Numbered from the stretch's first letter, positions 7,433-16,687 are shown. The stretch: DNA of 64,000 bases from Sporosarcina sp. Te-1 (GCF_017498505.1 NZ_CP071798.1:124001-188000); one strand, 5' to 3'. Translations and numbers: made by a program. The notes: a model not told the origin generated them from the sequence alone.

Positions 7433-8635
7433 ATGAAACTTCATAAAGATACGATTGTCATTCACGAGGGGTATGATGACAAGGAACATCATGGAAGTTT
7501 GGCGGTGCCTCTATATCAAACATCGACGTATTCATTTGACACAGCTTTAATGGGGGAAAAGCGATTTTCGGGTGAGGAGTCTGGCAATATCTATTCCAGG
7601 CTCGGTAATCCGACTGTCCGTGTGTTGGAAGAAAGAATGACAGTGTTGGAAAAAGGGGAAGGGTGCCTTGCGTTCGGCTCGGGCATGGCTGCTGTCAGTT
7701 CCATTCTTGTTCATTTGACCAAGGCAGGAGACCATATCCTATGCTCCCGCGGCATTTACGGATGCACTTTTGGATTACTCACGATAATGAAGGATAAATA
7801 CGGTATTTCACATGATCTTATTCAGATGACAACAGAGGAAGAAATCGAGAGGGCGATAAAACCCGAAACGGTTTGCATTTATGTGGAAACACCGATCAAT
7901 CCGACGATGGAACTGGTAGATCTCCATGCCGTTGTCGTCGTTGCTAAGCGTCATAGGCTTCGTGTCGTGGTAGATAATACATTCACCTCTCCTTATTTGC
8001 AGAACCCTCTGGAAATCGGGGCAGACTACGTATTGCACAGCGCCACAAAATATATTAATGGTCATGGGGACGTGATTGCCGGTCTTCTCGTCGGCAATGA
8101 CAAGGACGAGATGGAGCGGATCCGGATGACGGTTCAGAAAGATTACGGCGCGATCATGTCCCCGTTTGATGCCTGGTTATTAATCCGGGGATTGAAGACG
8201 TTGCCTGTCCGGATGGAGCGGCATACGTCGAATGCTGAAAAATTGATTGACTACTTAAAAGGAAAAACGAGTGTGGAGACAATCTTTTATCCTTTCGATC
8301 AAGAGAACCCGCAATTCGACATTGCCAAGCGCCAAATGAGCGCGGGCGGGGGATTGATCTCATTCACCGTGACCGGAGGAAAAGAGGGGGCACAACAATT
8401 TATGGATAGTTTGTCCCTGATCAAAATTGCCGTCAGTTTAGGAGACGCCGAAACACTGATTCAACACCCGGCAACGATGACACATTCCGGCGTACCGGAA
8501 GCAGAACGAGTGCAAATGGGCATTACCGATTCATTACTCCGTTTATCAGTCGGATTGGAACACGCCGACGATCTGATAGAAGATTTGGAACAGGCATTTG
8601 CTGTATTGGAGCGCAGCAATGTGAATGCTCTATAA
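7433..8635 (+). CDS. mgl: Methionine gamma-lyase
   Basis: A 400-residue PLP enzyme of the Cys/Met metabolism family that cleaves L-methionine to methanethiol, ammonia and 2-oxobutyrate. The PLP lysine is K206 in SATKYINGHGD. Cys111 in IYGCTFGLL is at the place of the characteristic cysteine of true methionine gamma-lyases (C116 of the Pseudomonas enzyme), which favours this call over cystathionine gamma-lyase or beta-lyase. The other pattern residues, YSRLGNPT and SLGDAETLIQHPA, are intact. ATG 7433 with AAAGGTGG at 8 bases is preferred to the in-frame GTG 7421. A TATAAT at 7375-7380 lies just beyond the IS right end, so the element may have altered this gene's promoter. The divergent neighbour across a shared terminator region reduces methionine sulfoxide. 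Confidence 0.87.
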   Translation: MKLHKDTIVIHEGYDDKEHHGSLAVPLYQTSTYSFDTALMGEKRFSGEESGNIYSRLGNPTVRVLEERMTVLEKGEGCLAFGSGMAAVSSILVHLTKAGDHILCSRGIYGCTFGLLTIMKDKYGISHDLIQMTTEEEIERAIKPETVCIYVETPINPTMELVDLHAVVVVAKRHRLRVVVDNTFTSPYLQNPLEIGADYVLHSATKYINGHGDVIAGLLVGNDKDEMERIRMTVQKDYGAIMSPFDAWLLIRGLKTLPVRMERHTSNAEKLIDYLKGKTSVETIFYPFDQENPQFDIAKRQMSAGGGLISFTVTGGKEGAQQFMDSLSLIKIAVSLGDAETLIQHPATMTHSGVPEAERVQMGITDSLLRLSVGLEHADDLIEDLEQAFAVLERSNVNAL

Positions 8636-8651
8636 AAACGATAGATAAACA

Positions 8652-8686
8652 GGCGACCATTCAATCATTCAAATGGTCGCCTTTTC
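8652..8686 (+). terminator. Terminator of mgl
   Basis: GGCGACCATT and AATGGTCGCC form a perfect 10-bp stem with a 10-base loop, followed by TTTT. Confidence 0.9.
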
Positions 8687-8716
8687 CTATTCATACGGCG
8701 CCAAAATCAAATAGAC

Positions 8717-9196
8717 TCATAAATGGCTGACCAGAACTGTCACGAATGCTTCCAGACCTTGTCGGTCATCGTCCGAGAATCGGTCCAGCTCAGGGCTGTC
8801 GATATCAAGGACACCGAGTAATTCGCCATCTTTCAAAAGAGGGACGACAATTTCGGATTGAGAAGCAGCATCACAAGCGATATGGCCAGGGAAAGCATGA
8901 ACGTCTTTCACGACAATCGTTTCTTTCCGGTCCGCCGCAGTCCCGCAAACTCCTTTGCCTAAAGGGATGCGAATGCATGCCGGCAAGCCTTGAAAAGGGC
9001 CGAGCACGAGCTCCCCATCCTCCATCAAATAAAATCCGACCCAGTTGATGCGGTCAAAAAATACATTTAACAGAGCGGAAGCGTTGCTCAAGTTGGCGTA
9101 TCGATTCTTTTCACCGGACAAAAGGGCATCGAGCTGCTTATTCAACTGCGAGTATTTTTCTTTTGGGTCTGATGAATAAGTCACTGTTGTAAACAT
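8717..9196 (-). CDS. ytsP: Free methionine-(R)-sulfoxide reductase (GAF domain)
   Basis: A 159-residue single GAF domain that reduces free L-methionine-(R)-sulfoxide with thioredoxin. Three cysteines that define the fRMsr family are present: ACIRIPLG, GKGVCGTAA and HIACDAASQ, in the order and spacing of the E. coli enzyme's three active cysteines. INWVGFYL and the IVVPLLKDGELLGVLDIDS core confirm the GAF fold. The ATG follows AAGGAGGA on the minus strand. Equivalent to B. subtilis ytsP, which lies near rpsD and ytrP there as well. Placed tail to tail with methionine gamma-lyase and divergent from ezrA. Confidence 0.92.
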   Translation of the reverse strand: MFTTVTYSSDPKEKYSQLNKQLDALLSGEKNRYANLSNASALLNVFFDRINWVGFYLMEDGELVLGPFQGLPACIRIPLGKGVCGTAADRKETIVVKDVHAFPGHIACDAASQSEIVVPLLKDGELLGVLDIDSPELDRFSDDDRQGLEAFVTVLVSHL

Positions 9197-9408
9197 ATAG
9201 AACGTCCTCCTTCAATACGATTATTGCTTTACTCAGTATACGTTGAAAGTCTTTTTTTCTACAAACTTCATGCTTTCCGCAGATAAAAATGGTTTTTTCC
9301 CTATAAAACATTCATTTCTGACGCGAAAACTCTTTAAACATGTTACTATATAAGATAATATCATTTTAGAATGTCTTCATTTCAGTGATGCGGAATAGGG
9401 GGATCACA

Positions 9409-11103
9409 ATGATGAAATATTTCATCATTCCAATTTTACTTCTGATTGTACTCATAACTATCGCCTTTTTATTCAGGCGTAAACATATAGGTGAAATCAA
9501 ACGGTTAGAAAATGAGAAAATGCAAATTCAAAACAAACCGATTTTTGAAGAAATGATGAAAGTAAAACAATTAAATATGACAGGCGAGACGGAAGAGAAA
9601 TTCGAGCGGTGGCGGAATGAATGGACGGAAGTCATTGATGTTCACATGCCGAATATCGATTCGTTATTATTTGATGCCGAGGATATGGTCGATCGATTTA
9701 AATTTAAAAAAGCGACCCAGACCGAAAAAGACATTCAAGAGAAGATCCGATATTGTGATAAACGAAAAGACGAGATCTTGAATGAGTTAAATGAATTAAT
9801 CGGCAGCGAGGAAAAAAATCGAATTGAAATTGAAAAGCTAAAGGAACAATACCGTTCTGCGCGCAAAACGTTGTTGGCCCATCAGCATTCTTTCGGTGTT
9901 GCCATTGAAGCATTGGAGAAAGAACTTGAGTCATTTATCCCTAAATTGGAGGAATATGACCAATTAACGGAAAATGGAAATTATTTATTGGCGAGGGAGA
10001 TTGTCATCAATCTCTCTGCGAAAGGCGAGCGGCTATCCGCATTGATCCATGACATTCCGAGTCTGCTGGTTGAGGTGCAAAACAAAATTCCATCCGCAAT
10101 TCGGGAATTGCGTAATGGCACAAGGGAAATGGAAGAGCAATCCTACAATCTGCAACATCTTGAACTTCCAAAACAGCTCACCGCTATCGAGACAGAACTT
10201 GACGGTTTACTGGCTAAAATGAAGCAGCTGGATATGGATACAGTGAAACAGCAAGTGCAGGAAGTGAATGATCGAATCGACTCTTATTATGATGCGCTTG
10301 AAAATGAGGTTATTGGGAAACAATATGTTGATACCCATTATGAAAAAGTTGCGAATGAACTCGAATCCATGACTCGACAGACGATGGACATATCCAACGA
10401 GGCAGTTTATGTCCAACAGAGCTATCGACTGGAGGAAGACGAAGCGAAAATACCGCAAACGGCCGTCAAGCGTTTGGAAGCATTGCAAAAACGGTTCTCA
10501 ACGCTCGCTTTCATGTTTGAGGAGCAAGGTTCAGCCTACACAACTTTGCAAACTGAGCTGAAAAGTATTTCGGATGAGATGGAGCAAATTGCGGAGGAGC
10601 AGGAGAACTTTGCGAATCGGATAAAAAATCTCCGGATCGATGAAAATAATGTACGGACAAAGCTGGCTGATTTATCACGCGAATTGCAAGCGGCTGATCG
10701 CAAACTGCATAAGGCCAACATACCTGGAATTCCTGACGAGATGGATGCAAGGCTGGAGGAAGCCGAGGAGCAGATTTTCCTAGTATCGCAAAGTTTGCAG
10801 GAAGTCCCATTAAATATGGCACTGGCTGAATCGTATCTGAAAAATGCTGAACAAGCGGTTCATGATGTGAATGAAAAAGTAGATCAAATGTTAGAAAATG
10901 TGATGCTGATTGAATTGATTATTCAATATGGCAATCGGTTTCGGGCTTCGAATCCAACCGTCCACGCGAGATTGTTGGATGCCGAGGAGTCTTTCCGTCA
11001 ATTCCGGTATGCAAAAGCGCTGGAGGAGGCCGCAACAGCGGTGGAAGAAATGGAACCTGGCGCCATGAAACGAATTGAAGAAATGTTGAAGGAGCATGTG
11101 TGA
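9409..11103 (+). CDS. ezrA: Septation ring formation regulator EzrA
   Basis: A 564-residue membrane-anchored protein that interacts with FtsZ and limits Z-ring formation to mid-cell. One N-terminal transmembrane helix (MMKYFIIPILLLIVLITIAF) is followed by a cytoplasmic body that is almost entirely coiled-coil with high Glu/Lys/Gln content. The length fits B. subtilis EzrA (562). The near-C-terminal stretch YGNRFRASNPTVHARL contains the conserved patch typical of EzrA. ATG 9409 with AGGGGG six bases before it is chosen; an in-frame GTG 24 bases upstream has no site. It leads the ezrA-nifZ-thiI-sspA order shared with B. subtilis. Confidence 0.95.
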   Translation: MMKYFIIPILLLIVLITIAFLFRRKHIGEIKRLENEKMQIQNKPIFEEMMKVKQLNMTGETEEKFERWRNEWTEVIDVHMPNIDSLLFDAEDMVDRFKFKKATQTEKDIQEKIRYCDKRKDEILNELNELIGSEEKNRIEIEKLKEQYRSARKTLLAHQHSFGVAIEALEKELESFIPKLEEYDQLTENGNYLLAREIVINLSAKGERLSALIHDIPSLLVEVQNKIPSAIRELRNGTREMEEQSYNLQHLELPKQLTAIETELDGLLAKMKQLDMDTVKQQVQEVNDRIDSYYDALENEVIGKQYVDTHYEKVANELESMTRQTMDISNEAVYVQQSYRLEEDEAKIPQTAVKRLEALQKRFSTLAFMFEEQGSAYTTLQTELKSISDEMEQIAEEQENFANRIKNLRIDENNVRTKLADLSRELQAADRKLHKANIPGIPDEMDARLEEAEEQIFLVSQSLQEVPLNMALAESYLKNAEQAVHDVNEKVDQMLENVMLIELIIQYGNRFRASNPTVHARLLDAEESFRQFRYAKALEEAATAVEEMEPGAMKRIEEMLKEHV

Positions 11104-11107
11104 CAGA

Positions 11108-11142
11108 CAGCCACCGGCATGATATGTGCTGGTGGCTTTGTT
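11108..11142 (+). terminator. Terminator of ezrA
   Basis: AGCCACC(G)GCA pairs with TGC(T)GGTGGCT; the tail TTTGTTAC is weakly T-rich, so termination may be partial. Confidence 0.6.
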
Positions 11143-11202
11143 ACGCTTATAGGAAGTTCCAAAAATTCAGGCGTTTTTAATGAAACAGAAGGATGTGAGG
11201 AC

Positions 11203-12351
11203 ATGGTTTATTTTGATAATAGTGCTACAACGAGACCTGACGAGGAGGTGCTTACCTCTTTTGTAGAGACGAACCGCCGTTTTTTTGCAAATCCCGCCTC
11301 GATCCACGGTAAAGGAAGAGAAGCTGAAGCGTTGCTCGACCGATCCAGAGATCAAATTCGATCCTTGCTTGGTTTGCAAGAGGGTGAAGTCATATTCACC
11401 TCTGGTGGAACAGAAGCTAATAATTTGGCAATCATAGGTTTTGCTTATGCCCATCAATCGAGAGGGTCTCATATTATCACGACGGCTATTGAACATCCCT
11501 CGGTACTGAATGCGTGCCATTTTTTGGAGCGGAATGGTTTTGAAGTAGACTATTTGGCAGTTGATGAGCAGGGGAGAATTTCACTGGATGAGTTGGGGAA
11601 ACTGTTGAGGAGAGAAACGACAGTTGTCAGCATCATGCATGTGAATAATGAAATCGGAACCATTCAGCCGATTGAACAGGCTGTTGACATAGTGCATCGG
11701 AATTCCAGAGCGGTCTTTCACTCAGATTGTGTGCAAAGTTTCGGTAAATTGCCAGTTCTGCTTCAGGAAAACGGGCCGGATGCTATTACAGTATCAGCCC
11801 ACAAAATTAATGGATTGAAAAATTCCGGTATTCTCGCCTTGAAAAAGGGCGTGATGCCTACACCGATTAATTTTGGCGGCGGTCAGGAAAAAGGCGTTCG
11901 CAGCGGCACCGTCTCTGTTCCGAACGCGGTGGCAGCTGCAAAAGCGATGCGTCTTAGTGTGGTAGACCGAGAAAATGAAACCTATCGCATGTGGAGGAAC
12001 CGGTTAATCCAGTATGTGACCCGATATGACGGAGTAAACGTCATATCACCCCCAGATGGAGCTCCTCATATTGTTTCCATCGCTTTTTCAAAGATCAAAG
12101 GTGAAGTGGCAGTCAATTATTTTCAGGAACATGGTATATTTTTATCCACATCCAGCGCCTGCTCTTCAAAAAGCACCAATGCCGGTCATGTGATTGAAGC
12201 GATTCACTTGGATCATGACTATAAATTTGGGGTCGTGCGTATCAGTTTCGGTAAGGATAATACCGAGGAAGATATAAAGAAATTCGAGGATGTATTTTCA
12301 GGATTTATGAAATTGCTTGGAAGGGAATTGAACTTAAATGGAATGGAATGA
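11203..12351 (+). CDS. nifZ: Cysteine desulfurase (NifS-like, partner of ThiI)
   Basis: A 382-residue PLP enzyme that takes sulfur from cysteine as a persulfide. The N-terminus VYFDNSATTRPDEEV, the PLP lysine in SAHKINGLKNSG (about residue 203) and the catalytic cysteine in STSSACSSKSTNAGH (about residue 326) are all present. The gene overlaps thiI by 14 bases, which with the B. subtilis nifZ-thiI precedent says it supplies sulfur to ThiI for 4-thiouridine in tRNA rather than general Fe-S assembly. ATG 11203 has the weak site AAGGATGTGAGG; the frame stays open 84 bases upstream into the terminator of ezrA, which argues against the longer form. Confidence 0.93.
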   Translation: MVYFDNSATTRPDEEVLTSFVETNRRFFANPASIHGKGREAEALLDRSRDQIRSLLGLQEGEVIFTSGGTEANNLAIIGFAYAHQSRGSHIITTAIEHPSVLNACHFLERNGFEVDYLAVDEQGRISLDELGKLLRRETTVVSIMHVNNEIGTIQPIEQAVDIVHRNSRAVFHSDCVQSFGKLPVLLQENGPDAITVSAHKINGLKNSGILALKKGVMPTPINFGGGQEKGVRSGTVSVPNAVAAAKAMRLSVVDRENETYRMWRNRLIQYVTRYDGVNVISPPDGAPHIVSIAFSKIKGEVAVNYFQEHGIFLSTSSACSSKSTNAGHVIEAIHLDHDYKFGVVRISFGKDNTEEDIKKFEDVFSGFMKLLGRELNLNGME

Positions 12352-13540
12352 GCTGCTGATTCGCTACGGCGAGCTATCTCTTAAAGGAAGAAATCGAAAT
12401 ACGTTTGTCCGTAGATTGAAGAAAAATATACAATTGGCGATGCGTGATCTGCCCACTGTAAAGCTAATTGCGGAACGTGACCGTATGTTTTTACATGCAA
12501 GTGACAATGATGATATGAAGGAAGCAATTGAAAGGCTGCCTTTCATTTTTGGCATCCAATCATTCAGTCCGGTTGCTAAATGTCAGGCCGACTTGGAGTC
12601 CATCAAAGAAAAAGCGCTGGACGTCATGGGATCGGTTGAAACGACAGACAAGACATTCAAAGTGGAAATTAAACGCTCGGACAAAACGTTTCCGCTTGTG
12701 ACGGGAGAACTTCAACAGGAAATTGGAGGCCATGTACTCCGCCATTTTCCGGATCTTGGTGTAAAGATGAAGAAGCCAGATATCCAGCTGCTCGTAGATA
12801 TACGAAAAGATGGGGCGTTTTTGACTGCCAAGACATACAAGGGAGCTGGCGGCATGCCAGTCGGTTCTAACGGTCATTCACTGCTAATGCTGTCTGGCGG
12901 GATTGATAGCCCCGTTGCCGGTTATTTAATGATGAAGCGAGGCGTTTCGCTGGATGCCATCCATTTTGCAAGCCCACCTTTCACAAGTGAGATGGCGAAG
13001 AAAAAAGTAATGGATTTAGCTGATCGACTCGGCTCTTTTGGAGCGCATGTACGCCTGCATATTATCCCGTTCACTGAATTGCAGCAAGCGATTGTCAAGC
13101 AAGTGCCCAATAACTTGTCCATGACTACGACAAGGCGAATCATGCTGGAAATAGCGGACAAAGTGAGAGAGGAAATTGGCGCCATGGGCATTGTCACCGG
13201 AGAAAGTCTCGGACAAGTGGCAAGTCAGACGTTGGACAGTATGACTGCCATCAATGCTGTAACATCGACTCCTGTGTTGCGGCCGTTGATCGCATCCGAT
13301 AAATTAGAGATTATTGACTTGGCCCAACAAATAGGCACCTATGATATTTCCATCAGGCCATTTGAGGATTGCTGCACCATCTTTACCCCGTCCAATCCGA
13401 AGACAAAGCCCCGTCTCGAGAAAGTGACGCATTACGAAAGTTATTTCGATTTTGCTCCGCTTATTGAAGAGGCGGTTGCAAAACGCTCCGTTATTGATGA
13501 GAAGTCTACGCAACAAAACGATTTCGATGATTTATTGTAA
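12338..13540 (+). CDS. thiI: tRNA sulfurtransferase ThiI
   Basis: A 400-residue cytoplasmic enzyme that makes 4-thiouridine at position 8 of tRNA. The N-terminal ferredoxin-like and THUMP domains span residues 1-165 (LIRYGELSLKGRNRNTF at the start), and the PP-loop ATP-binding motif SGGIDSPVAGYLMMKRG lies near residue 187. DCCTIFTPSNPKTKP near residue 345 is the usual C-terminal motif. The protein ends there and has no rhodanese domain, the normal Bacillus form, so persulfide comes directly from the overlapping cysteine desulfurase. Translational coupling to nifZ is likely. Confidence 0.96.
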   Translation: MEWNELLIRYGELSLKGRNRNTFVRRLKKNIQLAMRDLPTVKLIAERDRMFLHASDNDDMKEAIERLPFIFGIQSFSPVAKCQADLESIKEKALDVMGSVETTDKTFKVEIKRSDKTFPLVTGELQQEIGGHVLRHFPDLGVKMKKPDIQLLVDIRKDGAFLTAKTYKGAGGMPVGSNGHSLLMLSGGIDSPVAGYLMMKRGVSLDAIHFASPPFTSEMAKKKVMDLADRLGSFGAHVRLHIIPFTELQQAIVKQVPNNLSMTTTRRIMLEIADKVREEIGAMGIVTGESLGQVASQTLDSMTAINAVTSTPVLRPLIASDKLEIIDLAQQIGTYDISIRPFEDCCTIFTPSNPKTKPRLEKVTHYESYFDFAPLIEEAVAKRSVIDEKSTQQNDFDDLL

Positions 13541-13566
13541 AAGAAAAAATTACCATAAAACCTCCC

Positions 13567-13595
13567 GCATGATTTTTTGGATACAGTCCATTCTA
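13567..13595 (+). promoter_or_regulatory. Sigma-G promoter of the spore-protein gene
   Basis: GCATG (13567-13571) fits the -35 consensus gHATR, the spacer is 17 bases, and CATTCTA (13589-13595) fits the -10 consensus CATNHTA. It lies 23 bases upstream of the SASP start. This predicts forespore-specific expression. Confidence 0.7.
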
Positions 13596-13617
13596 TAGTC
13601 ACAAGGAGGTGAGAGAC

Positions 13618-13830
13618 ATGCCAAACAGCAACAATAACAACTCAAACCAACTTCTAGTTCCTGGTGCACAACAAGCTCTTGATCAAATGAAATATGAGAT
13701 CGCACAAGAATTCGGAGTGCAACTTGGAGCAGATGCTACATCGCGTGCCAACGGTTCCGTCGGCGGAGAAATCACGAAGCGATTAGTACGTCAAGCTCAA
13801 TCCCAAATGAGCAACTTCACTCAACAATAA
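13618..13830 (+). CDS. sspA: Small acid-soluble spore protein, alpha/beta type
   Basis: A 70-residue protein that coats and protects DNA in the forespore and is degraded at germination. It begins [20 protein letters not shown] and contains the germination protease site region [20 protein letters not shown], with the second conserved helix [17 protein letters not shown] 13618 is preceded by a strong AAGGAGGTGA. Located downstream of thiI as sspA is in B. subtilis. Alpha/beta SASPs are near-identical paralogues, so the letter rests on synteny. Confidence 0.95.
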   Translation: MPNSNNNNSNQLLVPGAQQALDQMKYEIAQEFGVQLGADATSRANGSVGGEITKRLVRQAQSQMSNFTQQ

Positions 13831-13844
13831 CATGATACAAAGAG

Positions 13845-13875
13845 AGTCGTCCCGTATATACGGGGCGGCTTTTTA
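13845..13875 (+). terminator. Terminator of sspA
   Basis: GTCGTCCCGTA pairs with TACGGGGCGGC (G-U pairs included) around a short TA loop, followed by TTTTT. Confidence 0.85.
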
Positions 13876-13973
13876 TGTCCTTCTTAGTATAGCCCGATCC
13901 GACTGCTTTCATGTGTTGCTGAATCAGGTATGAAAAAAACGTATAGTGGATAGGCTGGAAAGTTAGAGTTCGA

Positions 13974-14005
13974 AAATTGATATCAATTTAAAAAGTCCGT
14001 ATAAT
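13974..14005 (+). promoter_or_regulatory. Sigma-A promoter with overlapping 16-bp palindrome
   Basis: TTGATA (13977-13982), 17 bases, TATAAT (14000-14005): a strong promoter 25 bases before the acyl-CoA synthetase gene. AAATTGATATCAATTT (13974-13989) is a perfect palindrome covering the -35 box, so a dimeric regulator could compete with RNA polymerase there. The regulator is unknown. Confidence 0.7.
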
Positions 14006-14029
14006 TGAAAAGAAAAGGGGGACTTCCCA

Positions 14030-15601
14030 ATGAAACGCGAAGAATTGCTTGCACCGGAATGCTATAATATCGTTTCTGAATTTGAGCGGTATGCAGACGG
14101 CACCGGAAGAGAAGCGCTCATATATGTAAACGCACAGGGTGCTGAAGAACGAATTACATATGATCAATTACTGGCAGAAGCGAAAAAGGCGGCGGCTGTT
14201 TTTACGGCAAACGGTCTTCAAAAAGGGGATATTATACTTGTAATGGTCCCAAGGAGAATCGAGGCTTATATAACTTATATTGGCGCATTGATGGCAGGGA
14301 TTGCGGTCATTCCAAGTTCGGAAATGCTGCGTGCCTCTGATATCGAATATCGTCTGGCTCATAGCGGGGCGAAAGCCATTGTTGCTTATGAAGCGTTCAC
14401 AGACCAATTTACGGAAGTGAAACATATAGAAAAGGTGCAGTTGTTCGTCATTGGTCAAGCGAAACAAGGACAGCTTTCTTTGACAGAACTAATGGCACAG
14501 GCTGTTTCAAAGTTTACACCACCCAATACAAAGGGATCGGATATGGCGTTTCTTTCTTATACGTCCGGCACAACTGGCAAGCCAAAAGGGGTAGTTCATT
14601 CCCATGCTTGGGGTTATGCCCATTTGCGAACGGCAGGTGATAAATGGCTTGGCATCGAAGAAGGAGATATTGTATGGGCGACAGCTGCACCAGGATGGCA
14701 AAAGTGGATTTGGTCTCCTTTCCTTTCCGTTCTGGGCAGTGGGGCTACAGGTCTCGTCTATGATGGAAAATTTGACGTCGTCACTTATTTGAATTTGATT
14801 GGCAAATACAAGGTAAATGTATTATGCTGCACACCGACGGAATATCGGTTCATGGCGAAAGCGGACCATTTGGAGCAATATAATCTATCTTCCATCCGCA
14901 GCGCGGTTTCAGCAGGAGAGCCGTTGAATCGGGAAGTAATTGATATTTTTAATAAAGTATTCTCTTTAGCTGTCCGAGACGGCTACGGCCAAACGGAAAA
15001 TACATTGCTCGTCGGTACAATGATAGGTATGGAAGCGAGACCGGGTTCGATGGGCAAACCGACCCCTGGAAATAAAGTAGATATTGTGGATGAGGAAGGA
15101 AAGCCTGTCGCACCGGGCCAAGTCGGCGATATTGCGGTCCATATTTCCACACCTGCATTGTTCAAAGAATATTTGCATGATCCCGAACGGACCCATATGC
15201 AGTTCCGTGGCGACTATTACATCACGGGAGATCGGGCAAAATTGGATGAGGATGGGTATTTTTGGTTTGAGGGACGTGGAGATGATATTATCATCAGTTC
15301 GGGTTATACGATTGGACCATTCGAAGTGGAAGATGCCCTTACGAAACATGAAGCCGTCCGCGAATGTGCCGTGGTTGCCAGTCCCGATGAAACTCGTGGA
15401 AGCGTCGTAAAGGCATTTATCGTGTTGCGTGATCCAGTAAGAAAAGACGAGGAAGGCTTAATCGAAGAACTGCAGGAGCACGTCAAGCGCTTAACAGCTC
15501 CTTACAAATATCCGAGAAAGATTGAATTCATGGAAGAACTTCCAAAAACAGCTTCAGGTAAAATCATGCGCGTAGAATTGCGTAAAAAAGAACAGCAGTG
15601 A
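14030..15601 (+). CDS. ytcI: Acyl-CoA synthetase, MACS/AcsM type (YtcI-like)
   Basis: A 523-residue ANL-superfamily enzyme that adenylates a short or medium-chain carboxylate and transfers it to CoA. The P-loop-like motif YTSGTTGKPKGVVHSHAW lies near residue 177, the aromatic/acidic A5 motif DGYGQTENTLLVG near 318, the hinge motif GRGDDIIISSGYTIGPFEVE near 417-436, and the catalytic lysine motif PKTASGKIMRVELR near the C-terminus (Lys about 512), so it should be active. Sequence features favour the medium-chain/AcsM-like branch over AcsA (which is about 570-650 residues). Position next to sspA matches ytcI of B. subtilis. Substrate is inferred, not shown. Confidence 0.85.
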   Translation: MKREELLAPECYNIVSEFERYADGTGREALIYVNAQGAEERITYDQLLAEAKKAAAVFTANGLQKGDIILVMVPRRIEAYITYIGALMAGIAVIPSSEMLRASDIEYRLAHSGAKAIVAYEAFTDQFTEVKHIEKVQLFVIGQAKQGQLSLTELMAQAVSKFTPPNTKGSDMAFLSYTSGTTGKPKGVVHSHAWGYAHLRTAGDKWLGIEEGDIVWATAAPGWQKWIWSPFLSVLGSGATGLVYDGKFDVVTYLNLIGKYKVNVLCCTPTEYRFMAKADHLEQYNLSSIRSAVSAGEPLNREVIDIFNKVFSLAVRDGYGQTENTLLVGTMIGMEARPGSMGKPTPGNKVDIVDEEGKPVAPGQVGDIAVHISTPALFKEYLHDPERTHMQFRGDYYITGDRAKLDEDGYFWFEGRGDDIIISSGYTIGPFEVEDALTKHEAVRECAVVASPDETRGSVVKAFIVLRDPVRKDEEGLIEELQEHVKRLTAPYKYPRKIEFMEELPKTASGKIMRVELRKKEQQ

Positions 15602-15612
15602 CAAATCTCTCC

Positions 15613-15647
15613 AACCGTTTGTGTCCATCAAGGTGCAGACGGTTTTT
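15613..15647 (+). terminator. Terminator of the acyl-CoA synthetase gene
   Basis: ACCGTTTG pairs with CAGACGGT across a 15-base loop and is followed by TTTTT. Confidence 0.7.
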
Positions 15648-15730
15648 CCGTTCTTTACGAATGAAAAAGTTCGGTCTATAATGACATTATTCTTTCGTAA
15701 CATGAAATAATAAAAGGAGGTCTTCTGTCG

Positions 15731-16636
15731 ATGCAAACAGACCGCAATGGTGTCCTATGGGTGGTAGCCTCATTCGTCATTTGGGGTTTCATGCCGATTT
15801 ATTGGAAGTATCTCGAGCATGTAGGAAGCGACGAAATCTTAACAGGCCGCATCGTATGGGCGTTTATTTCAACAGTTCTTGCGGTTTTGCTCATTCGAGG
15901 AGGCGGACAACTCATCCGTGACTTCCGCACGTTATGGAAGGACCAGCGGAGCTTCTGGAGCTTATTTGCAGCTTCCGTCCTGGTAACGTCAAACTGGTTT
16001 ATTTACATATGGGCTGTAAATCATCATTTTATCGTCCAAACAAGTCTAGGGTATTACATGAACCCGCTCGTCTCTGTGTTGTTAGGTGTGTTATTCCTTA
16101 AGGAGAAAATGTCCCGGGCCCAGAAAGCAGCTTTTGCTCTCGCAGCTATCGGGGTTATTACGATGGTCTTTTTTTATGGGAAGTTTCCGTGGATCGCGAT
16201 TGGACTGGCATTGACGTTCGCGGTCTATGGTTTTATTAAAAAGAATATACAGTTGGATGCTTTACGGGGGCTGGCGATCGAAACAACGTTCATCTTCCCG
16301 TTTGCGGTAGGGTATTATGCTTGGTTGTTCTTCAAGGGAGAAGCCCGTTTCCTTCATGTTAGTACGCAGACGGATATTTTGCTGATCTTGACCGGCATTG
16401 CGACCGCGCTTCCTCTTGTCCTCTATGCGAAAGGTGTGCAGCGGATTCCTCTATATATGTCCGGCTTCATCCAATACATTGCACCGACTCTGATGCTGAT
16501 CATTGGGGTGCTCGTGTTTCATGAATCGTTTGGCCAACAAGAACTATTGTCATTCTCTTTCATTTGGGCAGCTCTCATTTTGTTCACAACGTCCAAAGTA
16601 TATGAGACAGTGAAGATAAGAAAAAGTCATATTTGA
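15731..16636 (+). CDS. rarD: RarD-type EamA/DMT transporter
   Basis: A 301-residue membrane protein with about ten predicted helices arranged as two EamA repeats. The N-terminus GVLWVVASFVIWGFMPIYWKYL and the motif SNWFIYIWAVNHHFIVQTSLGYY cut here at ...IVQTS are typical of RarD, a drug/metabolite exporter first named for chloramphenicol sensitivity. PLVSVLLGVLFLKEKM closes the first repeat. Substrate unknown. AAAGGAGGTC precedes the ATG. It has its own terminator and converges with nadK. Confidence 0.9.
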   Translation: MQTDRNGVLWVVASFVIWGFMPIYWKYLEHVGSDEILTGRIVWAFISTVLAVLLIRGGGQLIRDFRTLWKDQRSFWSLFAASVLVTSNWFIYIWAVNHHFIVQTSLGYYMNPLVSVLLGVLFLKEKMSRAQKAAFALAAIGVITMVFFYGKFPWIAIGLALTFAVYGFIKKNIQLDALRGLAIETTFIFPFAVGYYAWLFFKGEARFLHVSTQTDILLILTGIATALPLVLYAKGVQRIPLYMSGFIQYIAPTLMLIIGVLVFHESFGQQELLSFSFIWAALILFTTSKVYETVKIRKSHI

Positions 16637-16645
16637 ACAAGAAGC

Positions 16646-16687
16646 AGGCTTTCCTGGACTGGGATCCAAGGAAAGCCTTACTTTTTT
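16646..16687 (+). terminator. Terminator of rarD
   Basis: AGGCTTTCCT (16646-16655) and AGGAAAGCCT (16669-16678) form a perfect 10-bp stem, followed by TTACTTTTTT. It abuts the nadK stop codon. Confidence 0.85.
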
